A stretch of 64,000 bases of DNA from Petrachloros mirabilis ULC683 (GTDB lineage: Bacteria; Cyanobacteriota; Cyanobacteriia; Thermosynechococcales; Thermosynechococcaceae). The position numbers were made by a program, and so were the translations under genes. Position 1 is the stretch's first letter. Each line of letters starts with the position of its first letter. The stretch lies in the NCBI RefSeq assembly GCF_009939295.1, contig NZ_WVIC01000014.1:28218-92217 (forward strand), written 5' to 3'. Shown here one piece after another: positions 25,268 through 34,970 of this stretch. Under the pieces are notes generated by a model. The model ran no database searches, was not told the DNA's origin, and saw nothing but the letters and a program-made list of their open reading frames with translations.

Positions 25268-26543
25268 CTCCAAAAGGCCCCCAAGTGCTGCCAGCCAAGA
25301 GGTACTGGCGTGCCACCTGTCCCACCCGATACGCCCCGTAGGCAGCCAATCCCCCCTGAATCATCGCACTCCCCACCCCAGAGAACTGTCCCAGGGGGCT
25401 CCCCCAACTCACCACCTCCAGACCCGAGAACAGGGAACCCGCCATTTCTCCCAGACAGAGCATAACCGCACTCCACAGCAACACCGATCCCAGCTTACCA
25501 ATCCCAGCTTGAGTCATCGGCAGGTCAAACTGCCGCGCGAGGGTGCGTATCCCCACCAAATCCAACAGCACTCCGAGGCTCAAGTCCAGTCCCCACCAAG
25601 GACTGAAGACAACACTCAACACCTTGACCTGAACCACTCGTTGATAGGCTTCGGTGGCCGTCGATGCCTGGGTTGCCATGATCTCAGCAGCAATGCCTTG
25701 TCCAACCCCTTGAGCCTGCAATAATCCATTGATGGTCAGCAAAGCTGAGCCTTCCTGAGTCAAAATCTGGGTCAACCGGTCTTGCAAGGCTCCTATCTGG
25801 GGTGGTGGCGATTCCCAGGTTTCGGTACGACGACCATCTGGCCAGTCCTCCCACACCTTAACAGGAGAGGGTGCCGCAGCAGTTGGCACCAAGTCTGCAA
25901 CCGTTAGCCCCCCTTGCCGAATGTTGGGGGGCAGCTTTTGATAGATCTCACTGAGATCTAGATCAGGATGTAAGTCTATCTTGTTGACAATCAGCAACAG
26001 GGGTCTTCGAGCCTGCTGCAAATCAACAAAGGTTTCTAGCTCTGCCGAGGTGGGCACCCCTGATACCACAAAAAGAATCAAGTCTGCCTGCTGCGCAATG
26101 TCTAAGGCCATTTGGGTGCGACTTTGACCCTCCACCTCATCCAGGCCGGGGGTGTCTACCAACTCCACTTGCAGCGGCATTACCATCCTGTCGGGGTTAG
26201 ACCCAAGGGGCATCGTCCATCGGACTGCCCGGGGCCATTGAGTAACCCCATGGAGTGGCCCCACAGGAAACACCGGTTGCCCCAACAACCCATTCAGAAT
26301 TGCCGATTTACCTCGCCCAACCCAGCCAAAGACCGCAATTTGCAGCAGAGACTGGCGCAGTTTATAGTCCACCCCTGCCAGGATACTGAGCTGAGATTGA
26401 ACACGAGTTTGGAACGCAACAGGCAGTTGGCCATACTGCTGCTGCAGGCGCTCAACAGCAGCCAAAGCCTCCGCTCTCAGGGTGGCTGGCTCCCCAAAAA
26501 AAGGCGAAGCGGGCAGGTTGTGTGGTTCTTTGGCCGTGGTCAT
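25116..26543 (-). CDS. GTPase with membrane-associated C-terminal domain (DUF697-like)
   Basis: A 475-aa protein. The N-terminal TRAFAC-class GTPase domain has G1 GWVGRGKSAILN, G3 VDTPGLDEVEG and G4 IVNKIDLH. The C-terminal half has several hydrophobic, amphipathic segments (VVFSPWWGLDLSLGVLLDL, LLWSAVMLCLGEMAGS) like the DUF697 family, which associates with membranes. Such cyanobacterial GTPases are of unknown role; plastid and envelope functions have been suggested for relatives. ATG at 26543 is chosen over TTG at 26600. It follows, by 19 nt, a small membrane protein on the same strand, likely an operon. Confidence 0.85.
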   Translation of the reverse strand: MTTAKEPHNLPASPFFGEPATLRAEALAAVERLQQQYGQLPVAFQTRVQSQLSILAGVDYKLRQSLLQIAVFGWVGRGKSAILNGLLGQPVFPVGPLHGVTQWPRAVRWTMPLGSNPDRMVMPLQVELVDTPGLDEVEGQSRTQMALDIAQQADLILFVVSGVPTSAELETFVDLQQARRPLLLIVNKIDLHPDLDLSEIYQKLPPNIRQGGLTVADLVPTAAAPSPVKVWEDWPDGRRTETWESPPPQIGALQDRLTQILTQEGSALLTINGLLQAQGVGQGIAAEIMATQASTATEAYQRVVQVKVLSVVFSPWWGLDLSLGVLLDLVGIRTLARQFDLPMTQAGIGKLGSVLLWSAVMLCLGEMAGSLFSGLEVVSWGSPLGQFSGVGSAMIQGGLAAYGAYRVGQVARQYLLAGSTWGPFGVSTVLQKQLSQLAPETWVRRWQDAPAQVAPAAFPVTPLQEQSAMTRAELD

Positions 26544-26562
26544 GAGCGTCCAGTCCCCCAAC

Positions 26563-26964
26563 TTAGCGCCAGTAGCGCCGACCCCGACTAAAGACCCCAA
26601 TGAGTGTTCCCACTACAATGCCTTGATCTGGCCCAATTTGCCAAACACCCGGGGGAGAAATAACGCCCATCAGTAGCAAGCTCAACAGTAAACAGCCCAT
26701 TAAAGCCCAAAGGGTGGCTCCTGAAATGATCACTCGCCTAAACGTTTCCAGCCCGATCACCGAAATAGCACCGATGCCCAGGCCAATCCCGACCTGAATC
26801 AACAGTAGACCCGGGAATTGTCGCCAGGGCGTAACCATCTGGAACAAGATCGGTGACCGCTGCACCCCGAGAAACAGCAGTAGATCCAAACCAGCCACCG
26901 CAGCCACAGTCACTTGACTCACCGTAAACAAATACCACCAGGGAAAGGATTTGAGTTGATGCAC
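26563..26964 (-). CDS. Four-helix membrane protein, unknown function
   Basis: A 133-aa protein with four predicted transmembrane helices (YLFTVSQVTVAAVAGLDLLL, GLLLIQVGIGLGIGAISVI, ALMGCLLLSLLLMGVI and VVGTLIGVFSR). The start is GTG. It is not assigned to a family. The GTPase gene starts 19 nt downstream, which suggests that the two work together at a membrane. Confidence 0.7.
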   Translation of the reverse strand: MHQLKSFPWWYLFTVSQVTVAAVAGLDLLLFLGVQRSPILFQMVTPWRQFPGLLLIQVGIGLGIGAISVIGLETFRRVIISGATLWALMGCLLLSLLLMGVISPPGVWQIGPDQGIVVGTLIGVFSRGRRYWR

Positions 26965-27079
26965 GATCTTGCGGAAGCAATTGAAACACCCTATCTGCCT
27001 GTCATCCTACACTTGATCTGGCTTTGGGTTTTGGTCTCTGAGGCGATAGGATAAAATCTGTTTTTGGGAGTTCTAATCT

Positions 27080-28312
27080 ATGGCACCACCCCCCATTCAT
27101 TCTCCAGGGTCTTGGGGAACACCCTTGTCAATGGGGAGCCAAAAGCTTATGCTCTTGGGCTCGGGAGAACTCGGGCGGGAGGTGGCTCTAGAAGCCATGC
27201 GTTTAGGCATTGAGGTCATTGCCGTTGATGCCTATGCCCATGCCCCAGCCATGCAAGTGGCACACCGCTCCCATGTCATTCAGATGCTAGAGGGAGGGCA
27301 ACTCCGAGCCGTCATTGAGGCTGAGCAACCCCATGTGATTGTGCCGGAAATTGAGGCCATTGCCACGGATACTCTTCTGGAACTGGAGGCTGAAGGTTGG
27401 CAAGTTGTCCCGACAGCCCAGGCCACTCGCCTCACGATGAACCGAGAAGGGATTCGTCGTCTGGCGGCTGAGACCCTGGGTTTGCCAACCTCTGCCTATC
27501 GGTTTGCAGACAATGAGGCTGATTATCAGGCGGCAGTCGAAGCTCTGGGACTGCCCTGTGTGGTTAAGCCTTTGATGAGTTCTTCGGGCAAGGGTCAGAG
27601 TGTCATTCGCACCCATGATCAAATTAAAACGGCCTGGACCTATGCTCAGGCAGGAGGGCGGGCTCAGGGAACCCAGGTGATTGTGGAAGGGTTTATCCCC
27701 TTTGACACCGAAATTACGTTGCTGACGGTGCGGGCTGTAGATGGCACCTTTTTTTGCCCGCCCATTGGCCACCGTCAGGTCAACGGAGACTATCGAGAGT
27801 CTTGGCAGCCCTGCCCCTTAGCACCTCAAACCTGGGAACAGTGCCAAACCATTGCCGAAACTATCACAACAGCCTTGGGCGGCTGGGGAGTATTTGGGGT
27901 GGAGCTCTTTATCCAAGGCGAACCAGACTGGCCACAGAGGGTGTACTTTAGCGAGGTCAGTCCCCGCCCCCACGATACGGGCATGGTTACTCTAATCAGT
28001 CAGTCTATGTCCGAATTTGAGCTGCATGTACGTGCCATTTTGGGGCTGCCCATTGGTTCGATCGACTTGGTGCAGCCGGGGGCGTCCGCAGTCATTTTGG
28101 CCTCGGAGGGCGGAGAAAATCCCCAGTTTGCAGGCATGGATGTGGCCTTGAAGGTGCCCACCAGCAAGCTGCGACTTTTTGGGAAACCCACCTGTCGCCC
28201 CCAGCGGCGTATGGGGGTGGCGCTGGCCTTGGGAAAAACCATCGCAGAGGCTCGGGCTCGGGCAACGGCTTGCGCGCAACAGGTGCGGGTTAAAGTCTCC
28301 CCCCAGACTTAG
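27080..28312 (+). CDS. purT: Formate-dependent phosphoribosylglycinamide formyltransferase
   Basis: This 410-aa ATP-grasp enzyme formylates GAR with formate and ATP, an alternative to the folate-dependent PurN. It shows [20 protein letters not shown] at the N-terminus, [19 protein letters not shown] (ATP-grasp loop), [40 protein letters not shown] with metal ligands, and [11 protein letters not shown] near the end. ATG at 27080 adds ~18 residues before the conserved core; [10 protein letters not shown] (27131) is an alternative start. Confidence 0.94.
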   Translation: MAPPPIHSPGSWGTPLSMGSQKLMLLGSGELGREVALEAMRLGIEVIAVDAYAHAPAMQVAHRSHVIQMLEGGQLRAVIEAEQPHVIVPEIEAIATDTLLELEAEGWQVVPTAQATRLTMNREGIRRLAAETLGLPTSAYRFADNEADYQAAVEALGLPCVVKPLMSSSGKGQSVIRTHDQIKTAWTYAQAGGRAQGTQVIVEGFIPFDTEITLLTVRAVDGTFFCPPIGHRQVNGDYRESWQPCPLAPQTWEQCQTIAETITTALGGWGVFGVELFIQGEPDWPQRVYFSEVSPRPHDTGMVTLISQSMSEFELHVRAILGLPIGSIDLVQPGASAVILASEGGENPQFAGMDVALKVPTSKLRLFGKPTCRPQRRMGVALALGKTIAEARARATACAQQVRVKVSPQT

Positions 28313-28409
28313 CAGAAACGAATCTGCAAGTTCGCAAGTTCCAAAAAACTTGGAGATTCGCAAGGCTCTAGAGTATGATGAGATCTTGCGGCTTTTTTGT
28401 GAGTATCCT

Positions 28410-28772
28410 ATGAGTGCCCAAGACATTATCCGCTCCATTGAGGCGGAATATTACAAAAAAGAGACTCCAGAGATCTACGTCGGGGACACAGTTCGCGTCG
28501 GGGTGATCATTCAGGAAGGAAATAAAGAGCGAACCCAGCCTTACGAAGGTACTGTCATTGCTAAGCGCAATGGGGGGATCAGTGCCACCATTACGGTGCG
28601 CCGGATTTTTCAGGGGATCGGTGTAGAGCGGGTTTTTTTGGTGCACTCTCCTCGGATTGAGAGTATCAAGGTCATCCGTCGCGGTCGAGTGCGTCGGGCT
28701 AAGCTCTATTACCTGCGCGATCGCGTCGGTAAGGCGACCCGGGTGAAGCAGCGCTTTGATCGCAAGCTCTAG
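28410..28772 (+). CDS. rplS: 50S ribosomal protein L19
   Basis: A 120-aa protein with the L19 pattern: [53 protein letters not shown] and [20 protein letters not shown]. It sits at the interface of the 30S and 50S subunits. ATG at 28410 is chosen; the frame is open back to 28179, inside the purT tail, without similarity. It starts the familiar series rplS - tRNA-Trp - secE - nusG - rplK. Confidence 0.97.
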   Translation: MSAQDIIRSIEAEYYKKETPEIYVGDTVRVGVIIQEGNKERTQPYEGTVIAKRNGGISATITVRRIFQGIGVERVFLVHSPRIESIKVIRRGRVRRAKLYYLRDRVGKATRVKQRFDRKL

Positions 28773-28901
28773 GCTGTTGTTTCCAAAGCTTGGGGGTATC
28801 TGGCTCACTCCCCTAACTTTCATGAGATGCGATCGCACGTTATGATGGTGTTTGGATGACCTCCAGTAGCGCCACAGCCGACCCGATTCAGGCCATTGCG
28901 T

Positions 28902-28974
28902 GCGTCCTTAGTTCAGTTGGTAGAACGCAGGTCTCCAAAACCTGATGTCGGGGGTTCGAGCCCTCCAGGACGCG
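28902..28974 (+). tRNA. tRNA-Trp(CCA)
   Basis: A 73-nt cloverleaf: acceptor GCGUCCU/AGGACGC, D arm GUUC/GAAC, anticodon stem CAGGU/ACCUG with loop CUCCAAA (anticodon CCA), T arm GGGGG/CCUCC with UUCGAGC, discriminator G. Its position just before secE-nusG is conserved in many bacteria. Confidence 0.97.
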
Positions 28975-29131
28975 CTCTACTTTTTCCTTCAACGCGGGAC
29001 AGTTTGGGGGGTACTAACGGTGTGCACTATAAAAAACATACCTGCACCCCAGTAGATTCGTCCTCTTTGCATGGCCTGCGATCGAATTTCGATCGGATAT
29101 AGGTTCCAGTCCCCTGATTAACTTAGGGGCA

Positions 29132-29383
29132 ATGCACCTTGGAACAAGACAACAGGTGAGTACCGTGACCAAAAAAGAAGTCAGTGAGAAAAGTGTGACC
29201 GGTGGGTTAAATCCCAGCGACTTTCTCAAAGAAACAAAAGAAGAACTCGATAAAGTAGTCTGGCCTGATCGCCAGCAGCTCATCAGTGAATCTGCTGCCG
29301 TGGTCTTGATGGTTTCTGTGTCTGCGGCGCTGATTTCCTTAATTGACCGATTATTTCGGTGGATTTCACAGTTGATTTTTTGA
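29132..29383 (+). CDS. secE: Preprotein translocase subunit SecE
   Basis: Up to 83 aa, with the SecE signature: GLNPSDFLKETKEELDKVVW, PDRQQLISESAAVVLMVSVS, then the single transmembrane helix VVLMVSVSAALISLIDRLF. SecE clamps SecY in the thylakoid and plasma membranes. Starts are uncertain: ATG 29132, GTG 29156 or GTG 29165. The last has the best ribosome-binding site (AGGTGAG, 4-5 nt before) and gives a 72-aa protein of usual size. The nusG start follows 8 nt after the stop. Confidence 0.93.
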   Translation: MHLGTRQQVSTVTKKEVSEKSVTGGLNPSDFLKETKEELDKVVWPDRQQLISESAAVVLMVSVSAALISLIDRLFRWISQLIF

Positions 29384-29391
29384 GTCCGGTT

Positions 29392-30012
29392 ATGTCTGAA
29401 GTATCCATGAACGACCTGTCCCATTCTGAAGCCTCTGAATCTGTTCCAGAGGCGAGATCGTGGTATGCCGTGCAGGTCGCCTCTGGGTGTGAAAACAAAG
29501 TTAAGCAGACCCTAGAGCAGCGTCTCCAGACCCTAGATGTTGCCGATCGCATCATGCAGATTGAGATCCCGCAAACGCCGATTGTCAAACTGCGAAAAGA
29601 TGGCTCGCGGCAACAGAGTGAAGAAAAAGTGTTTCCAGGATATGTACTCGTCCGCATGGTGATGGACGATGAAACCTGGCAGGTGATCAAAAATACCCCC
29701 AACGTAATCAACTTCGTCGGTGCAGAGCAACAGCACCGCTATGGGAGAGGGCGAGGGCACGTTAAACCGCTACCCTTGAGTTCCTCAGAAGTAGAACGAA
29801 TTTTCCGACAGTCTCAGGAACAGGAGACTGTTATTAAAGTGAGCATGGCAATTGGCGATAAGATTCAAGTCCTCAATGGCCCCTTCAAAGACTTTGAAGG
29901 AGAAGTCATTGAGGTCAACGCCGAGCGCAGCAAACTCAAAGCATTACTCTCAATCTTTGGCCGGGATACCCCGGTAGAGTTGGAGTTCAATCAAGTTCGC
30001 AAAGAGAATTAA
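29392..30012 (+). CDS. nusG: Transcription termination/antitermination factor NusG
   Basis: A 206-aa protein with the NGN domain ([51 protein letters not shown]) and the C-terminal KOW domain ([40 protein letters not shown]). NusG binds RNA polymerase and links it to Rho or the ribosome. The N-terminal ~25 residues are an acidic extension. ATG at 29392 is chosen over the in-frame 29359 that overlaps secE. Confidence 0.96.
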   Translation: MSEVSMNDLSHSEASESVPEARSWYAVQVASGCENKVKQTLEQRLQTLDVADRIMQIEIPQTPIVKLRKDGSRQQSEEKVFPGYVLVRMVMDDETWQVIKNTPNVINFVGAEQQHRYGRGRGHVKPLPLSSSEVERIFRQSQEQETVIKVSMAIGDKIQVLNGPFKDFEGEVIEVNAERSKLKALLSIFGRDTPVELEFNQVRKEN

Positions 30013-30019
30013 TCATCAG

Positions 30020-30445
30020 ATGGCCAAAAAAGTAGTCTCAATCATCAAACTGGCAATTCCTGCTGGCAAAGCTAATCCTGCCCCTCCCATTGGGCCAGCC
30101 CTTGGGCAACATGGTGTCAACATCATGATGTTCTGTAAAGAATACAACGCCCGTACCGCTGACCAAGTTGGTCTAGTGGTGCCCGTTGAGATCTCAGTGT
30201 TTGAAGATCGAAGCTTTACCTTCATTCTGAAAACACCACCTGCCTCTGTGTTGATTAAAAAAGCCGCAGGCATTGAAACTGGCTCTGGTGAACCCAACCG
30301 CAAAAAAGTTGGACAAATTACCACCGCCCAACTGCGCGAAATTGCCCAAACCAAGCTTCCCGACCTCAACGCTAACGATGTTGAAGCCGCAATGCGAATT
30401 GTGGCCGGAACCGCTCGCAATATGGGCGTCACCGTCGCGGACTAA
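30020..30445 (+). CDS. rplK: 50S ribosomal protein L11
   Basis: A 141-aa protein: [72 protein letters not shown] and MGVTVAD. It binds the GTPase-associated 23S rRNA region together with the L10/L7-L12 stalk. It starts 7 nt after the nusG stop. Unlike many bacteria, rplA does not follow directly: a ~254-nt gap with a palindromic repeat separates them. Confidence 0.98.
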   Translation: MAKKVVSIIKLAIPAGKANPAPPIGPALGQHGVNIMMFCKEYNARTADQVGLVVPVEISVFEDRSFTFILKTPPASVLIKKAAGIETGSGEPNRKKVGQITTAQLREIAQTKLPDLNANDVEAAMRIVAGTARNMGVTVAD

Positions 30446-30450
30446 CCCTT

Positions 30451-30593
30451 AGAGACTGTTTTACAAGTCTTCCCATGCTCTACATTCGCCCCCCAACCCC
30501 CCATTCTGTGGGGCTTTGATCACTCTTAAGTCCCCCAGAATGGGGGGTTTAGGGGGCGGGTGCAAGGCGCTAGAATCTTTTCAAACCGGTTCT
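30451..30593. repeat. Palindromic repeat, AGAGGC family, in the rplK-rplA gap
   Basis: About 143 bp. Its reverse complement (starting AGAACCGGTTTGAAAAG) aligns over its full length with the copy at 32728: CGCCTTGCAC.CGCCCCCTAA, CCCATTCTGGGGGACTTAAG, AGTGATCAAAGCCCC, then GGGAAGACTT and a tail matching ACAG(C)CTCT. It is therefore inserted in the opposite orientation, between two genes that are usually cotranscribed. Confidence 0.85.
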
Positions 30594-30699
30594 AAGTTTT
30601 GCGTCAAGATCCAAAGGATCCAACCATACCCAGCTCATCTGTATCTATTAACTATTTGGGGGAGAGGCGTTTGCTTCGTAAGCACCCCAGGAGGAAAAC

Positions 30700-31416
30700 A
30701 TGGCCAAAAAAATATCTCGTCGTCTCAAAGCGCTTCAGCAATTGGTTGAAGATCGTCCCTATGCACCTTTAGAAGCCCTAGAGTTGCTCCAAAAAACAGC
30801 TACCGCTAAGTTCCCAGAATCAGCCGAGGCTCATATTCGCTTAGGCATCGATCCCAAATACACCGACCAGCAATTGCGTACCACCGTTGCCCTTCCCAAA
30901 GGAACGGGGCAAGAAGTGCGAGTTGCGGTCGTTGCCCGTGGCGAAAAAATCTCTGAAGCCAATGAAGCCGGTGCTGATGTTGTCGGCTCTGAAGAGCTGA
31001 TCACTGAAATTCAGCAGGGACGTATGGACTTCGACCTGCTCATTGCCACCCCAGACATGATGCCTCAGGTGGCCAAAGTCGGTCGCATTTTGGGGCCTCG
31101 GGGCTTAATGCCATCGCCCAAAGCCGGAACCGTCACCTTTGACCTGATCCAAGCGATCGCAGACTTCAAAGCTGGTAAATTAGAGTTCCGGGCTGACCGA
31201 ACCGGGATTGTTCATGTTATGTTTGGCAAGGCAGCATTTCCAGCCGAGCACCTACTAATCAACCTGAAAGCACTGCAAGAAACGATTGATCGCAATCGCC
31301 CGTCTGGTGCCAAAGGTCGATATTGGCGTAGCCTATTTGTGGCTTCGACCATGGGGCCAGCCATTGAAATCGATATTTCGACCTTGCGGGATCTGAAGCT
31401 CTCAGAAGTGTCCTAG
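30700..31416 (+). CDS. rplA: 50S ribosomal protein L1
   Basis: A 238-aa protein: [20 protein letters not shown], the [20 protein letters not shown] region, [39 protein letters not shown] and [20 protein letters not shown]. It binds the L1 stalk of 23S rRNA and, in many bacteria, represses its own operon. AGGAGG lies 6-7 nt before the ATG. The insertion upstream gives it a long leader. Confidence 0.98.
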   Translation: MAKKISRRLKALQQLVEDRPYAPLEALELLQKTATAKFPESAEAHIRLGIDPKYTDQQLRTTVALPKGTGQEVRVAVVARGEKISEANEAGADVVGSEELITEIQQGRMDFDLLIATPDMMPQVAKVGRILGPRGLMPSPKAGTVTFDLIQAIADFKAGKLEFRADRTGIVHVMFGKAAFPAEHLLINLKALQETIDRNRPSGAKGRYWRSLFVASTMGPAIEIDISTLRDLKLSEVS

Positions 31417-31610
31417 GGAGCCTCTCTGCCACCAATTAGAAACAAGTTTACTGAGGATTTGCCATTCAACACCCCCCTCACTGAAAGTGACCCAAATTCC
31501 ATAAGAGACACCAAAGATGGTGGGTGCGTCATGCTTAATACCCTGCCGAGGTGGATCATTCCTGGATTCCTGGCCTTGCTTAACTGGTCATGAATGGCAC
31601 TCCTGGATTG

Positions 31611-31638
31611 AACCCCTCGGCATCCTACCGAGGGGTTT
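31611..31638 (+). terminator. Hairpin in the rplJ leader (likely attenuator)
   Basis: AACCCCTCGG and CCGAGGGGTTT pair around a 7-nt loop in the 288-nt gap between rplA and rplJ. There is no long U-run, only TTTGATG. A structured L10 leader with an attenuator is common in this position in bacteria; the rest of the leader (from ~31430) probably forms the L10-binding fold, which I cannot verify by eye. Confidence 0.6.
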
Positions 31639-31704
31639 GATGTGAAGGCCAAAAATCCAGAACGAGCTTAGCAATCTACAAATGAGCAAGGAGGTGAAAT
31701 TAGA

Positions 31705-32232
31705 ATGGGTAGAACGCTAGAAAACAAACAGAAAATTGTAGCTGAGCTGAAGGAAATCCTCAGCGAGAACCAAATGGCACTGGTCATTAATTACCAAGGA
31801 CTCAGTGTCGCTGAACTCACGGACTTGCGCAATCGGATTCGACCGAATGGTGCTACTTGCAAAGTGACTAAAAACACTTTGATGCAAATAGCAATTAATG
31901 AGGATGAAGCTTGGAAACCCCTGTCCGAGTTTTTGTCGGGTTCCTCTGCCTTTGTGCTAATCAAAGAAGACTTTGGCGGTGCCATCAAGGCCTACCAAGA
32001 CTTTGAAAAAGCAACCAAAAAAACAGAACTGCGTGGGGGTGTCCTGGAAGGGCGTGCCCTTTCTACAGCAGAAGTCAAGGCCATTGGTGACCTCCCGTCC
32101 AAGGAGGTGCTTATGGCACAAGTTGCGGGAGCACTCAATGCTCTGGCCACCCAGATTGCCGTGGGTATCAAAGAAGTTCCAACTTCTATTGCTCGGGGCA
32201 TCCAAGCTATGTCTGAAAAAGACGCCGCCTAG
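31705..32232 (+). CDS. rplJ: 50S ribosomal protein L10
   Basis: A 175-aa protein: [73 protein letters not shown] and [20 protein letters not shown]. It anchors L7/L12 dimers on the ribosome and, in complex with them, may bind its own leader. A full Shine-Dalgarno AAGGAGGTGA lies 6 nt upstream, the strongest in the window. Confidence 0.97.
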   Translation: MGRTLENKQKIVAELKEILSENQMALVINYQGLSVAELTDLRNRIRPNGATCKVTKNTLMQIAINEDEAWKPLSEFLSGSSAFVLIKEDFGGAIKAYQDFEKATKKTELRGGVLEGRALSTAEVKAIGDLPSKEVLMAQVAGALNALATQIAVGIKEVPTSIARGIQAMSEKDAA

Positions 32233-32305
32233 AAATTTTCTTGAAGTTTGGGCTAGACTCGAACTTCTTTTGCGAACTAATCATCTAAAACTGGAGTATT
32301 GTTTA

Positions 32306-32698
32306 ATGTCTGCTGCAACCGATCAAATTCTCGACCAATTGAAAACCCTGTCTTTGCTTGAGGCGGCTGAACTGGTCAAGCAAATTGAAGAGGCTTTTGG
32401 TGTTAGTGCTGCTGCTCCTGCAGGTGGCATGATGATGATGGCACCGGGTGCGGCTGCAGCTGCGGCTGAGCCCGAAGAAGAAAAGACTGAGTTTGACGTG
32501 GTGCTTGAAGAAGTGCCCGCAGACAAGAAAATCGCTGTGCTGAAAGTGGTGCGAACCCTAACGGGCCTGGGTCTGAAAGAAGCCAAGGAAATGGTTGAAT
32601 CGGCACCCAAAGCCATCAAGGAAGGTGCTTCTAAGGACGATGCCGAAGCAGCCAAGAAGGATCTTGAAGAAGCAGGAGCCAAGGTCGCCATTAAGTAG
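32306..32698 (+). CDS. rplL: 50S ribosomal protein L7/L12
   Basis: A 130-aa protein: N-terminal dimer domain ([20 protein letters not shown]), a flexible Ala/Pro/Met hinge ([20 protein letters not shown]) and the C-terminal factor-binding domain ([40 protein letters not shown]). It recruits and stimulates translational GTPases. ATG at 32306; the same frame is open upstream within rplJ but not used. It lies 73 nt after rplJ. Confidence 0.97.
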   Translation: MSAATDQILDQLKTLSLLEAAELVKQIEEAFGVSAAAPAGGMMMMAPGAAAAAAEPEEEKTEFDVVLEEVPADKKIAVLKVVRTLTGLGLKEAKEMVESAPKAIKEGASKDDAEAAKKDLEEAGAKVAIK

Positions 32699-32727
32699 TC
32701 CTGTCCTGACCCTTTGGGATCAATCTC

Positions 32728-32870
32728 AGAGGCGGTTTGAAAAGCTCCTAACGCCTTGCACTCGCCCCCTAAATTCCCCATTCTGGGGGACTTAAGAGTG
32801 ATCAAAGCCCCCCAGAATGAGCCGGTGCGAGGCAAATGTAGACTATGGGAAGACTTTAAAGACAGCCTCT
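32728..32870. repeat. Palindromic repeat, AGAGGC family, copy after rplL
   Basis: A 143-bp element with imperfect 17-bp terminal inverted repeats (AGAGGCGGTTTGAAAAG versus AGAGGCTGTCTTTAAAG on the other strand, 13 of 17 identical). It contains CTGGGGGACTTAAGAG and TCAAAGCCCCCCAGAATG. It lies 29 nt after rplL, and its GC-rich arms could serve as a transcription terminator. Confidence 0.85.
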
Positions 32871-32955
32871 CAGCAAATTGGGTCAGCCTAGGATTTCTGG
32901 CGGCGGCTTGAACGTCAACCTTTTTACTGGGAGACTTCAAGTAGCCGCTTCTCGT

Positions 32956-33104
32956 GGCAATCCTAAATCAGTTGTGGATAATGACATCCTGCATAACTTC
33001 CGGGCTGTTGCCGTTCCCCACGCTTTGCGGCGTGGCGCTAGAGCCCAAGGAAACAGGGGGAAGTGCAGGGTCTATAAATTTACAAATCATTTAGGATCGC
33101 TATA
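32956..33104. repeat. Degenerate element related to the 67-bp hairpin at 63872
   Basis: The right end, AAATCATTTAGGATCGCTATA (33084-33104, 21 nt), equals the right end of the perfect hairpin at 63872-63938. The left end near 32956 has a weaker match (GGCAATCCTAAATCAG). Between them is unrelated DNA with a hairpin CCACGCTTTGCGGCGTGG at 33019-33036. No gene is encoded. Confidence 0.55.
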
Positions 33105-33122
33105 TCTCTTTTTTGTCACTTT

Positions 33123-33255
33123 AGAGCTTGTTTGAGAAGTTGCTTAGACCTTGCACTTGCCCCCCTAGCCCCCTCGCGCAGCGTGCCCGCAGAGCCCAAT
33201 TCTGGGGGGTCGGGGGGCTAATGCAGAGATGAATGAGGCTTTTCAGACTGCCTCT
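33123..33255. repeat. Palindromic repeat, AGAGGC family, copy before glgC
   Basis: A 133-bp element starting AGAGCTTGTTTGAGAAG and ending with the complement of AGAGGCAGTCTGAAAAG. It shares the insert CTCGCGCAGCGTGCCCGCAG with the copy at 3693, so these two form a subgroup. Confidence 0.8.
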
Positions 33256-33479
33256 TAGGAGTTTTGAACGTATTTGCGTCGTTTCAGCGAACGAAAAGTC
33301 AACGTTTGACCCCAGTTTGACAAAAGAGGGATATAACCTCATGACTTTGTTACCAATATAGTCAGGGAAGCACCAGGATCCTCAGAGATCTTAATCTCTT
33401 AACCGATTGCCTCTTGTCAACGGTTCCTTGCAGGCAGACACTAGAGGATAGAGGTGATTGGCAGTTACGAGGTCTGTTC

Positions 33480-34772
33480 ATGAAAAATGTATTAGCCATT
33501 ATTTTGGGGGGTGGAGCCGGGACACGGCTTTATCCCTTGACCAAGCAACGTGCAAAGCCAGCGGTGCCTCTAGCCGGGAAATATCGCTTGATTGATATTC
33601 CAATTAGCAACTGCATCAATTCGGAGATTACCAAGATCTATGTGTTGACGCAGTTTAACTCAGCGTCCTTGAACCGACACATTAGTCGAACCTATAACTT
33701 CGCAGGGTTTGATGAGGGGTTTGTTGAAATTTTGGCCGCCCAGCAAACACCTGAGAATCCTAACTGGTTTCAGGGTACCGCAGATGCGGTACGTCAGTAT
33801 CTATGGATGTTCCAAGAGTGGGCTGGGATTGAAGAGTTTTTGATTCTGTCTGGCGATCACCTCTATCGCATGGACTATTTTGATTTTGTTCAGCGACATC
33901 GAGACATGAATGCGGATATTACGCTCTCGGTGATCCCGATTGATCTCGCCCGTGCTTCTAGCTTTGGCCTGATGAAAATTGATGCTGGCGGTCGCGTGGT
34001 GGACTTTTGCGAGAAGCCCCAAGGGGCTGAGCTAGACCGGATGCAGGTTGATACCTCTTCTCTGGGGTTGAATGCTGAGGAGGCCAAACAGAAGCCTTTC
34101 ATTGCTTCAATGGGCATCTATGTGTTCAAGAAAGAGGTGCTGTTTGATTTGTTGCGGAATTCGCCAGATTCGACAGACTTTGGCAAGGAGATTATCCCGG
34201 CTTCGTCTGGGGATTACAATGTTCGTGCTTACCTCTTTGATGATTACTGGGAAGATATTGGCACCATTGAGTCCTTTTTTGAAGCCAATTTGGCGCTGAC
34301 CCAACAGCCTAAGCCACCCTTTAGCTTTTACCAAGAAGAAGCTCCAATCTACACCCGATCTCGCTATCTGCCCCCCAGTAAAATTCTCGATTGCCGAATT
34401 ACAGAGTCTATGATCAGTGAAGGCTGCATTCTCAAGGAGTGTCAAATTCACCATTCGGTGTTGGGGGTGCGATCGCGAGTCGAAACAGGCTGTGTCGTCG
34501 AAAATACATTGTTGATGGGAGCAGACTACTACCAACCCTTTGCGGAGCAGACAGCCCAAGACTCAGCGCCTAAAGTTCCCGTGGGTATTGGTCGAGATAC
34601 GCACATCCGTCGGGCGATCATCGATAAAAATGCTTGTATTGGCCGGGATGTCAAAATCTTGAATAAAGACAATGTGGAAGAAGCTGATCGTGAAGATCAA
34701 GGCTTTTATATCCGTAGTGGAATTGTAGTGATTCTCAAAAATGCGGTAATTGCGGATGGAACTATTATTTAG
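33480..34772 (+). CDS. glgC: Glucose-1-phosphate adenylyltransferase
   Basis: A 430-aa enzyme that makes ADP-glucose, the committed step of glycogen synthesis. It shows the nucleotide-binding start [40 protein letters not shown], the [16 protein letters not shown] loop, [22 protein letters not shown] and the C-terminal left-handed beta-helix with [16 protein letters not shown] and [20 protein letters not shown], which carries the 3-phosphoglycerate-responsive lysine of the cyanobacterial enzyme. ATG at 33480 is chosen over 33414. It is monocistronic, with a strong hairpin downstream. Confidence 0.97.
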   Translation: MKNVLAIILGGGAGTRLYPLTKQRAKPAVPLAGKYRLIDIPISNCINSEITKIYVLTQFNSASLNRHISRTYNFAGFDEGFVEILAAQQTPENPNWFQGTADAVRQYLWMFQEWAGIEEFLILSGDHLYRMDYFDFVQRHRDMNADITLSVIPIDLARASSFGLMKIDAGGRVVDFCEKPQGAELDRMQVDTSSLGLNAEEAKQKPFIASMGIYVFKKEVLFDLLRNSPDSTDFGKEIIPASSGDYNVRAYLFDDYWEDIGTIESFFEANLALTQQPKPPFSFYQEEAPIYTRSRYLPPSKILDCRITESMISEGCILKECQIHHSVLGVRSRVETGCVVENTLLMGADYYQPFAEQTAQDSAPKVPVGIGRDTHIRRAIIDKNACIGRDVKILNKDNVEEADREDQGFYIRSGIVVILKNAVIADGTII

Positions 34773-34776
34773 TCTC

Positions 34777-34902
34777 AGAGGCAGTTTGAAAAGTTTCTAA
34801 CACCTTGCACCCGCCCCCTACATCCCCCATTCTGGGGAACTTAAGAGTATCAAAGCCCCCGTTAGAGGGCGAATGTAGAGCAAGACTTTAACGACAGCCA
34901 CT
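34777..34902. repeat. Palindromic repeat, AGAGGC family, copy after glgC
   Basis: Begins AGAGGCAGTTTGAAAAG five bases after the glgC stop and ends in the complement of GTGGCTGTCGTTAAAG. The inner palindrome is partly deleted compared with the copy at 32728. Confidence 0.75.
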
Positions 34903-34944
34903 CAAAGACCCTGAACCGATAAACGGCTTCAGGGTCTTTGAGTG
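34899..34944. terminator. Bidirectional terminator between glgC and moeB
   Basis: A perfect 17-bp stem (CACTCAAAGACCCTGAA and its complement) with a 12-nt loop, placed between two convergent genes. It has an A/T-rich tip rather than a U-run but is the strongest hairpin in this gap. Confidence 0.7.
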
Positions 34945-34970
34945 AAGGACGCAGGACTCTTTAGCGTGCC

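Noticed and set aside
33000..33110. Structured RNA gene (for example RNase P RNA or 6S RNA) before glgC
   Set aside because: A hairpin is visible but none of the conserved sequence blocks of these RNAs is present, and the region matches a repeat end.
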